Shown here piece by piece: positions 23,600 to 32,529 of a stretch of 64,000 nucleotides of DNA. Origin of the DNA: Bisporella sp. PMI_857 (taxonomy: Eukaryota > Ascomycota > Leotiomycetes > Helotiales > Helotiaceae). The DNA lies in contig JAJSPD010000020.1 in the NCBI GenBank assembly GCA_021307315.1, positions 248,001 through 312,000 of the forward strand. Direction: 5' to 3'. The stretch's first letter is position 1, and the number at the start of each line of letters is the position of its first letter. The notes beneath the pieces are model-generated. The model did no database searches. It had not been told where the DNA came from and saw only the letters and a program-made list of their open reading frames with translations. The position numbers were made by a program, and so were the translations under genes.

Positions 23600-25500
23600 A
23601 ATTATCTTTATCCGTGAAGAACTCTTGTACCTCAGGTAGTTATTTATGCGTGCACAGCGTCTCTGGAGAGGAGAAACTTACTTCTTTTGAGCCGCCCTGC
23701 TCGAGAACCATGGCAACTATGGCAAATATGGCTCTACGAATGTTGATATCAATGGCTGCAATCTCTCCGCGCACAGCATTCTCAAACATAGTAAAAGCAG
23801 AGTTTTGCGTCGGCTCATCCCCTGCAGAATTTGAGAACATAACGACGTTATTAGCTGCTCTTGATTTTTATCACCTTCGCTGAAAGATCAGCCGACTCTG
23901 CGCAAAGCTTCTTGAACAAACTTCTTCCTAAAGCTATACAACCCATTCAGAACCTCCCCGTCTTCGGATGCCCGCGCCTGCATCGTGGTTTCAAGTGCTT
24001 CTAGTGCCCGCTTCCAGACGAAGTAACTGGATTCCGCTTCAAAGTTCCCAAGCTGACCTAAGACTCTGGACGTTTTGAGTTGCGCACTCGATGCCATTGC
24101 AAGCGCATCCGAGGTGATACCGATTCTATCTTCAGGAGAAAGGAGACCGTCTCTCGGGTTCTGTCCTAGCTTTTGCAGGGGCCAGAGACTGTATAACACC
24201 TGATAAAAGCCTTTCAGGTCACTACTGATCTTACAGAAAGAGAGTGGCATCTTGAAACTCTTCGACCTAGCATGGAGAGCCTTGTATCAACACCCTCTTT
24301 TGTTCTTATTGCCAGAAATATAGGATACAGCACCTCATCATCTTCCGGCTTCTAGAACCCATCTTGGAGGAACCTGTGTTGCGTAAGGCGGACTGTGCCT
24401 GCCAATTCATCTTCCCCAACAGTGATCACTGGATACCCCACGTTCTTAAGGAGAATTACCATTATGAGTCGGGCGTCTCTGCCACTAACATAACTCAACG
24501 CGTCCCTGAGATCATCCGTCGTATTGCCATAAGCATACTCCTTGAGATATCTCTGCTCGCCGTTCACCAAAATATCCCTCTTAAATATCTAGAGATCTTC
24601 TCTAAGATCGCACAACCTTTGTTATGCGAGACCTCATCCGAAATTGCCTCAATCCCACTGGGCCTACGGACAAGAACTTCGATTGCATGGCTCGCCATTT
24701 CTGAATCACGCTCAAGACTCAGTTCATACGCACCACTCACAAAATGCCACCTCATTTCCAAGCTCGGGTCAAGCCTATCACACGCATACAATTCGGCCCA
24801 GTCCACGAACCCCTACTTGAGATACACCTATCCCACCACTCCGTGGTGACGGCGTTACCGACCCATTGATGCGCGAGCTCGTGGACCAACCCCGGGGCAG
24901 CGACTACATCGACATCAGCGGTGTCTTGTTAAATATCACTGCTTTCATATCCTTTCCATCTCGGTGAAATTGGTGCTCGGGCATGATATCCATGTTCCTC
25001 AAACAGGTCAAGCTCCGCCTTGCTACTAGAGTTATGGTGAATGTGGCCTTGAGGCCGGGCTGATCGAAGCACGGGAACACTTTTCTGGCATCCGTGGGCC
25101 TCGAAATGCGTCGCAGCCATTCATTTTTCTTCTCTATCCGCACCCTTGTAGGGAGTTCTGAAGAAGCCGGCGCCGCCACACGTCAACTTTCCAATGAAAC
25201 GAAGCTGGAGCCGGATTTTTGGAGGGAGTGCTATAGCTTTGGGCAAAACGATAATGGTTTGTTTACTTGGTTGTATGCCAAGCCTGTACATTGGTAATGG
25301 TACTGTTTGCTAGAAAGACATAAGTGTTGCTGATGTAGAGATTACAAGCATTCAACGTGATTGAAGACATAGGCTGTTTGACTTCGAGATTGATATTTGC
25401 TGAACTAGAGGATTTCAGGGCCTCTGAGAGATCTGGCTCCAATGCCAAGCTGTGGTAAAGTTGTCGAATATGCCTGGGTAGAACCTTTCTCTCCCCTCCG
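23600..25500 (-). pseudogene. Decayed M1-family zinc aminopeptidase
   Basis: Fragments of one M1 aminopeptidase occur in order on the complement but in different frames. An N-terminal piece (about 25448-25265) contains LEVKQPMSSITLNACNLYIS. Next come AGFFRTPYKGADREE and AATHFEA (about 25200-25090), FPCFDQPGLKATFTITL (about 25070), and an intact zinc motif HELAHQW encoded at 24878-24883 through 24863. CDRLDPSLEMRWHFVSGAYE follows (about 24785), with YVSGRDARLIMVILLKNVGY (about 24480) and then C-terminal helical-domain pieces (24250-23888 and 23840-23640). Several frame shifts and stops separate the pieces. The segment where the substrate-binding GAMEN motif should lie, between the FDQP block and the HELAH block, seems deleted. 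Outer limits are approximate. It cannot encode a working enzyme. Confidence 0.88.
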
Positions 25501-27104
25501 CTAAAGGAGAGTTAGATGGGGGTAATGCATCTCTCATCGTGATAGAAATATAGGCCGACGGCCAGAAACTCTACCTAAAATATGGAACACAACATACCAG
25601 ATGTTCTCTGGTAGCTCAAATTCATTATAAACCCCCTCCCCCCTCCCCTCTCTCAATATTTAGTAAATAGCCTCTCAGGAAGCATTCGAAAAAGCCGCCA
25701 TAGAAATGGAGATATCGGAGCTGCCTGGGTACGTCACTTTACCGATCCTCCTCCCAAGGAAAATAGTGGTTGCCTAAAATATCAGCAAAGGCTTGCAGAT
25801 AGTGCCTTCATTTGATTATTAAGTCCCATGATATCAGCGCACTCCTCGCTCATAGCTGCACATGCCTCTTTCTTACATATCCGAGGAAAGTCCCCGGCTT
25901 CAGATGTCCGTCCAGTTGTGGGCTCCGAAGGCTCATGAACATACCTCGCTTAACCCTCACACCCCTTTTTCTCGCTTCCATGTCCTGCCAAGAACGCAAC
26001 ATGTGAATGCTGAACCAAAATCCCACGCAAAAAGAACCAGAAAGGGTTTAAACCAGGTATTTCTCTGTGATACAGCAAGCCGTTTTCAATGTTGCAGAAG
26101 CTCTTCTACATTTAGCATAAACCCAAACATGCATTGAACAACCCGGTCCTCACCGTTATCACCTGAAATACGCCATCACTCCAACCAAACCCCTCTCAAA
26201 CATCGTCCCTAGTCAAGCGGTCAAATCTCTCGTCCTCTATTTTATTCAACCCCCTTCTTCCCAAAACAAAAATAAAAATTAAAGGTGAAAAAAGCTAATA
26301 AATCACAGTCCAAACCCCGTCCACGGAGCCCCAATAAGGCTGTGTGGGCAAATCCTTTCAGGATTTTCAACAAATACCAACAGTTTCCCTTTCAACATGG
26401 CGAAGAAAAAGAACCCCTTACGCCAAGGCAACGGTTCTCGTGCCGCGGAATGGTGTGGCATGAATGCTCATGACAAGTTCGCTAGTTTATCAGGAGTTTG
26501 CGTCTGAAAGCCCCAATATGTGTCAGGAAGGGCGAAGTTAGCTCTGTGAGTATTTGTATTTCGTTAGTGAGTGACCGCTTGATTTGAGGAAGGGACTTTC
26601 TTTCTGGGGGTTTATGTGGCCGTTTCTCGGTGTATGAAGAGATGTTGGATCTATGTTGGTGAACTAGAGAAGCTGGTTGATAAGAAGGCTGTTTCTGGCA
26701 TCTTTGTGACGATGTTCTGTGGATGTATTCGAAGATATTTACACCTTCGGGCATGACAAAAGATCCAGCTATCCCAGATTTTGTACATTTGAATCGCGCG
26801 TGAATGCGTGCCTTGTTCACGGCCATTAAAGGAGGTTGTCCATCATATGTGTGAAGCCCCGTTGCAAATTAGTTGTCTGCTTGCGCTTGGATAGGTTATG
26901 CTATAGGGGCTAACCAGTGGTCTTTAAGTTTTCTTATATTATTATTCTTTTACTGTCAATACGAAAGCAACGACGTGGTATACTGCTCCTAAATGCTTAT
27001 CCACACCAACCCTATTGAGCCCAAATCCTCTTCTCTTAAACCTAACTGATGAAATGCTGTTCCTCCTACCCCAAATTCTCCACATATATGCACGCACCTT
27101 GGTA
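25501..27104. other. Gene-poor spacer after the M1 pseudogene
   Basis: Short open frames only; the longest is 26482-26826 (-), 114 codons, with no motif. The left part may still hold unrecognisable remains of the M1 gene's 5' end or promoter. I see no repeat array and no RNA gene. Confidence 0.45.
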
Positions 27105-28566
27105 TCACTTCCTCAATCCTACTGCTCCCAAAACCTTAAACACCAGATTCAACAGCAGCGCCAAAATCGCAGGAACTACAAAAATGTTCACGATTTCCCA
27201 TCGATGCGCCAACTTGACCTCAGTCTCGACAAAGTCCTCCTTGGCCAATCCATCCTCTTTGATGTGGCCATTTGTCTCAGCGGCGTTACCTGGAAAGCGA
27301 CCCGTGGAAAGATATTGCTCCAAAAGAGCATCTTTCTCATACCAGCGGTCACGGAGCCAGGTGTCGAATTCTGTGGGGCTTGATAGGGGAATGTCTTTGA
27401 TGGGAAACTTCCGCCAGTACATGTTGACTGAAGGTGGAGGCTGGCCACGGAGGTACATTGAGCGGAGGGTGAAGAGATCTTGGCCATATTCGCCTCGTCT
27501 AATACCAGTTAGCTGTTTCTTCTTAAGCCCGAATGCGGAACCTGATTCAGAACTTACGGAATGCCTTCGTAAGCTAGCGTGCAATCATATACGAAATCAA
27601 CTGTATCCTTCAGCTCGTTCAGGCAGAAGTATGACCCTGTGCTTCTTGGCAAGAGCGCGTGCTGCATATCGTTCACACCAGTCTTCTCTGCCCATGCAGC
27701 ACTCTTTTTCCTCCCGTTTACGCACGCATTCGTTCCTTCTGGAAATATGAGCAACCACATGGGATCCAAGCCCTCAGTTCCAGACATGTGGCCCTTATGC
27801 CGCTCCTTTAGCTTATTGAGTCGATACGCGATTCGAGGCTGATCAGTAGCCATCTTTCTGGACATAAAGATGAAGCCGTAGAACATCATGCCCCAGCCAA
27901 TGACTGGCACATATTTTAGGGATTCTTTGAGGATGATGTAGATATGTCCATGCATTGATGGGGCGTTTGTATATGCGGCCCACCAGAGGTATAGCCAGTC
28001 AGAGTATAACTATAGCTGTTAGTATTTCTCGAGTATAGATTGCGTGAGCTTCATATACCTGATGATTTGCTATCATGACCATTCTATCCGGAAACGCCAA
28101 CTCAATCCTCCCATCTGGTGTTTTCCGGAGCTGTCCGGCAACAGAGGCATCGCCGCTGATCCGAACCACGGTCGGACTCCACCACTGCGTCAAGGTTGTG
28201 ACAAATATACCAAAAGATTGCTTCGTGAGTGCCATATAGGCATAGTATAAATCCCTGTTTAACCAGTATAGAGGAACTCCTAAAAATTGAGTTATGACAA
28301 TCCTGATGAAGTCAGTGAGCTTTCCGTAATGCTTTATGTGAATAAACATACGCGAAGCATGATACGACGAAGTATAAAACAAGCAGAACAAGTCTCAGTA
28401 TCTGTTTCGACCCTCCATGCTTGATATCACCGCCAGGATGCTCTGATTTCTGCGCCTGGTCTGCATGAACTATCGTGCTATCCTCGAGCCCTTCTACATG
28501 CACGGTTTTCCCCACCGGTAATTCTGCCGGTAAAGGTTTTCTTTGTATAAGAGTTTCGTTCGCCAT
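27105..28566 (-). CDS. Lysophospholipid acyltransferase (PlsC/LPLAT family, LCLAT1/Cst26-like)
   Basis: Four exons on the complement: 28352-28566, 28059-28302, 27558-28009 and 27105-27498 (introns of 49, 49 and 59 nt). They encode 434 residues. The PlsC catalytic H-x4-D motif is formed across the second splice junction (NHQ|LYSD, His152 and Asp157), and the substrate block FPEGTNA follows. This enzyme class transfers an acyl chain from acyl-CoA to a lysophospholipid in the ER or mitochondria-associated membrane. The C-terminal part after the catalytic domain resembles the extra acyltransferase C-terminal domain of lysocardiolipin/lysophosphatidylinositol acyltransferases. Hydrophobic segments lie at about residues 55-72, in the region around GWGMMFYGFIFMSRK, and near the C-terminus (FVVPAILALLLNLVFKVLGA). 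Exact lipid substrate is not determinable. It is divergent from the NAD kinase gene. Confidence 0.9.
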
Positions 28567-29162
28567 GACACTCGAGTTTCTTTGCTTGGAAATGCTGCGC
28601 TCGTTTTATCTGCGGCTATGTCTCAGTCACCCACCTTGGAGATAGGCAGAGGCAGGCTGTTGTGTGCCAGGCGATTCAAACGTGTGACTGTCTTTGTTGA
28701 ACAAGCAAGCCACCTAGGCTATAGCTACTGAGTATGATTTGCCATGTAGATTATGTTGTTTGCAAGCAAGTAGATTAGTTGTCTTAGCACAGCAAGCAAG
28801 TTACATGTTCCGTTCCGGAGGTGCCTCGTTGTAGGCGGAAAGCTAGGCTACGTCAAGCCGCCTGATGGACAGCCTTATCAGCCATTAACCTTATCCTTAT
28901 CGCACGGGATATAGTGGAGCCAGGGGGAAGCATATGACGAATAGCAGCTGCTCCAAGGAGAGACATAGGGACAACATCATGAATGACCATTGATTATGGA
29001 AGCCAACAAAAGAATTACTTTCGGGTGAGAGGAGTGTGTACTAGTTTGGTGAAGCTGCAACTCGCTTTTAATAAAAGAAAAACAGAAATGGTATAGCACG
29101 CCAAGCCGCATGGTCGGCAAAGTAAACCGGATCTTTACCTTCTTCTGTACAACATTGGCGCG
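28567..29162. promoter_or_regulatory. Divergent promoter region, acyltransferase / NAD kinase
   Basis: The 596-bp gap separates two start codons facing away from each other. It includes GATA-containing stretches (for example CCTTATC repeats near 28871-28900), but no site can be proven. Both genes may share control; this is inference. Confidence 0.45.
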
Positions 29163-30531
29163 ATGATTGTGAGAAGGCTGAAGAGGCTGCCAACTTCTCG
29201 CAGGAGGTGTTTCTCCAGTACGGCAAGGAGGAAAGAGATACAGGATGTAGAGAGCCTTAGCGACAGAATTATACCCAGATATAAAGGTCGGAACATCAAA
29301 ATACATTGCAAAAGGGCAAACGCTGATATATCCACAGGGTCTCCGAGCAGTGATCTCCTTTCGCTACAATGGCCAGCTCCTCCTCGAAACATTCTTCTGG
29401 TCAAGAAAGACGATGCGCCGCACGTTACGCAGGCACTCATCGAATATGCTAAGTATGTCAGCTTTGTAAAATCAAGAATCTTGCTGACAACATAGGCATA
29501 TTCACTCTAACTATGACAATGTCTCGTTGATATTTGAGCCGAGGGTAGCAGCACAGTTGCACAAACAGTTTACGTTTCCCATATACACATCGACAACGCA
29601 TGGAAATTTAGCCTCCAAGGTCGACTTAACCACAACTCTCGGAGGGGATGGCACAATTCTTCATGCTTCCTCCCTGTTCAGCACAACACTCAATGTGCCA
29701 CCGATCCTCTCGTTCAGCATGGGCACACTGGGATTTCTAGGAGAATGGAAGTTCACAGAATACAAGCGCGCTTTCCGAGAGGTATACATGTCGGGGGCAG
29801 GTACTGGATCTCCTTTATTTCAAGGGGACCAACATCCACACATCCAAACACAAGTAGAGACAAGTGATATGACCGGCTGGTCAAGTGTCAGAGGGAAATC
29901 GATGGGGACCACGCGAAGCTCAAAAGTGCTGCTGCGGAATAGATTAAAGGTTGGAGTTTTTGATGGTGAGGGGAACCGAGTCATAGGAGACAACACAACA
30001 GAAAGCGCGGAATGCGATGTACACGCCCTGAACGAAGTTATCATTCATCGTGGAAAGGAGACTCATCTTGCTATTATAGAAGTCTTTGTTGGAGGCAGAT
30101 TCCTTACGGAAGCAGTGGCTGATGGCATGATAATATCTACACCAACTGGAAGCACAGCCTATAGCTTGAGTTCTGGGGGTAGCATCATTCACCCGCTGGT
30201 CTCGAGTCTTCTCATGACGCCTATATGCCCAAGAAGTTTATCTTTTAGACCGTTGGTCCTGCCATCGAACACGCCGATCACATTGAGATTAAGTGAGAAG
30301 AATAGAGGTCGTGACCTGGAAGTGAGCATTGACGGCAGAAGAAGGAATCATGGGGTAGGTGTTGGCATGGAAGTAAGAGTACTTGGAGAAGAACTGCTCA
30401 GCTGTGGAGAATGGGGCGGAGGTGTTCCTTGTATAATGAGAGGCACCTCAAGCGGCCTAAAAGAAGATGATGGCTGGGTGGGAGGATTGAATGGACTTCT
30501 GAAGTTCAACTATCCTTTTGGAGAAGAGTAA
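29163..30531 (+). CDS. POS5: NAD(H) kinase, mitochondrial (Pos5-like)
   Basis: Two exons, 29163-29452 and 29496-30531 (43-nt intron), encode 441 residues. The enzyme phosphorylates NAD(H) to NADP(H). The defining NAD-kinase motif GGDGT is at about residues 146-150, followed by FSMGTLGFLG. The second conserved block TPTGSTAYSLSSGG begins at about residue 312. The N-terminus (MIVRRLKRLPTSRRRCFSST) has many Arg/Ser and no acidic residue in the first 20, typical of a matrix-targeting presequence. Yeast Pos5 is the mitochondrial NADH kinase that supplies NADPH, so a mitochondrial role is likely. The intron is short, but its removal restores KHIHSNYDNVSLIFEPRVA in phase. The C-terminal beta-sandwich (about 340-430) is complete and Gly-rich. 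Confidence 0.93.
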
Positions 30532-31052
30532 CTACGCTTTGTCGACGAAAATCGATACTTGTGCAGAACTCTAACAACTCGAACTTAAGGCGGAAGCAAA
30601 GCCCAGGGAAAATCAGGGGCTACTTCGCTTAAGCAAAACTTAGCCGAAAGGAACCTTATCTATACACAAGAAGGCTTGAGCTTGGAAACATAGCTCAGAT
30701 CAATAGAAGAAACTAATGTATCAATATCCAAGACGTAAATAGCGGGAACAATGAATATCGAGTTCAAGACGTGGTTACACTGTCCTTTATCTTTCGAGTC
30801 TAAAACAACATGATTCTCATCATGAATCTTCCAGCACACTTTACACAAGACATCTACGTCTCATGCCTTCTAGGAGGTTTCTAGATTTCTCGTCTATCTC
30901 TTTCTCTTCTTCTATAACGACTCTCTTTTGAACTTGGCGTTTAGATTTATACTGGAATTCAAACCATGGACTCTTCACAACATCTCATACAAGCCCGAGA
31001 GTGTTAGTTCCTCCAAAAAATTACCCCCCCCCCAAAAAAACACACATCAAAG
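30532..31052. other. Intergenic spacer
   Basis: This is the NAD kinase 3' flank and upstream region of the next plus-strand ORF. A C-run then A-run (31022-31040) lies just before the ATG at 31053. Nothing else is recognised. Confidence 0.5.
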
Positions 31053-32156
31053 ATGCCAAATACTGAATCGACCTCCCTCTTACCCACACTCACACGCTCC
31101 GAACGAAAATCACTAGCGCGTCTCCTCTTCCTCTCGCCTGCCCAAGAACTCGCCAACTCCTGGCTCTTAACCCAGCAAACCATGATCCCAACCCTCCCGC
31201 CCACGCTCCTCCATCCCGCCTCCATCATCTCCTCCCTCCACCTCCCATTCTCCCTCCGATCCCCTCCCAAACCCCATCTCTGCCCGACCCACCAACCTCT
31301 CAACGCCAAGTTGCTCCATGAGATCCTCACCGAGCTAAGGGAAGAATGCACCGCGCGATTGAAAACACTGAGCGAGTGCAACGACTTCCTAGCCTGGGAC
31401 ATCACAGTCAGCATCTACAGACTAAGCATGCTACCCGAGCTTCTCAAGCCCGACACATCCCGCGACCTCCTTCGGAAAGAAGCACGGATGGAAGGATATG
31501 ACCGCGTGCTAGAGCGCAGGTGTATGGCGTGCACGCTAGCGAGCATAGGCGGGCACGCAGCGATATTGACTGATCTGAGGGCTAGCTTGGTGGGCCGACG
31601 GACGAGACGTCGTTTTCCCGTCCTTCTTCCGTTGGTCGATGCGTGGGTGGCGCGTCATGCCGATCCGGAGGGTGTGATGGCGAGGAGCAAGGAGATGGGG
31701 AGGAAGATGGGGAGGGCGAGGAGGGAGCTGCAACGGAGGAGACGGGAGGAGAGGTCGAGAGGGGAGATTGCTCTGCGAGAGGAAGAAGGAAAGGCGGGAA
31801 ACGGAGCGAAGAAGGACCAGAATGACGACGATGAAATTCCTGTCCCGAGCTTGGTTGGTGATGGTGGGACAGGACGGCGTGATGCGGAATCTTCCCACAT
31901 TAACTGCTATGTGGGCTCTGCACTCAGCCTTCATCGCTCGGAAACCAGCGTCTGCACGCAACTCCCCCGTATCCAGTACGACCCCCCTGCTCTTGAAGTC
32001 ACGCCTCCATCTCCTTCCTTGGAGGATACTCCTTCCCGCTTGCGACGCAAACCCGGAGAGGGGTGGCTTATGGGCGGAAGAGATAAGAGGACTGCGAGGA
32101 AGAGAGCGGAGACGTATAAGCGGCTGGTAGGTCGTACGTATGCGCTGGACCCGTGA
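31053..32156 (+). CDS. Hypothetical protein, Arg/Glu-rich, possibly longer through a spliced 3' exon
   Basis: The open frame has 367 codons. I do not recognise a family. Residues 1-190 look globular and helical (for example LLHEILTELREECTARLKTL). About residues 205-255 form a very basic/acidic helix (RARRELQRRRREERSRGEIA), and the tail is Pro/Ser-rich with RKP and KRTARKRAETYKRLVG. Base composition is visibly more GC-rich than its surroundings. The ORF closes at 32154-32156, but a good donor (GTATGC at 32138, or GTAGGT at 32127) and acceptors near 32195-32204 could join a downstream frame, 32202-32378, that encodes about 58 mostly basic residues and also contains EEYRRLVG. The true C-terminus is therefore uncertain. 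Coding status is likely, given its length and coherent frame. Confidence 0.65.
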   Translation: MPNTESTSLLPTLTRSERKSLARLLFLSPAQELANSWLLTQQTMIPTLPPTLLHPASIISSLHLPFSLRSPPKPHLCPTHQPLNAKLLHEILTELREECTARLKTLSECNDFLAWDITVSIYRLSMLPELLKPDTSRDLLRKEARMEGYDRVLERRCMACTLASIGGHAAILTDLRASLVGRRTRRRFPVLLPLVDAWVARHADPEGVMARSKEMGRKMGRARRELQRRRREERSRGEIALREEEGKAGNGAKKDQNDDDEIPVPSLVGDGGTGRRDAESSHINCYVGSALSLHRSETSVCTQLPRIQYDPPALEVTPPSPSLEDTPSRLRRKPGEGWLMGGRDKRTARKRAETYKRLVGRTYALDP

Positions 32157-32529
32157 AGCTCGGGCTGTAAGGCGCGGATGCTGATGAGCTTGTAGGGTAG
32201 AGAGGTGAAGAGGAGGAAGCGGGAGATGCGTTTGAGGAGCTATATGGAGATGATGGGTGTAGTGGTGCGGAGACGAAGGATGAGGTCGGCCGCGGACAGA
32301 GCAGAGGAATATAGAAGGCTTGTGGGACTAAATCCACTTGTAAGTTCGAGTGGATTTGTTCGAGATGAGCAATACTAAGGTTACCTGGCTTGATAATATC
32401 TAAGTATTATGGACACAGAGAATATATGGTGTAGGGAGATATCCAATTCGTCTAGTGGTATCTTTTGATATGGTACAGTATAGTACAGCCCAGGCTATCT
32501 TATCTTAATATTCTTTCTATATCCAGATA
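32157..32529. other. Convergent spacer with a possible extra exon
   Basis: The plus strand 32202-32378 is open and rich in Arg/Glu/Met codons (possible last exon of the preceding gene). The remainder to the RNase Z stop codon is AT-rich. A tRNA-like box A at about 32441-32461 has no matching box B. Confidence 0.4.

Noticed and set aside
32441..32465. tRNA-like 5' end (TCCAATTCGTCTAGTGGTATC)
   Set aside because: It has a box A-like stretch, but no box B, no anticodon arm and no pairing acceptor stem downstream.
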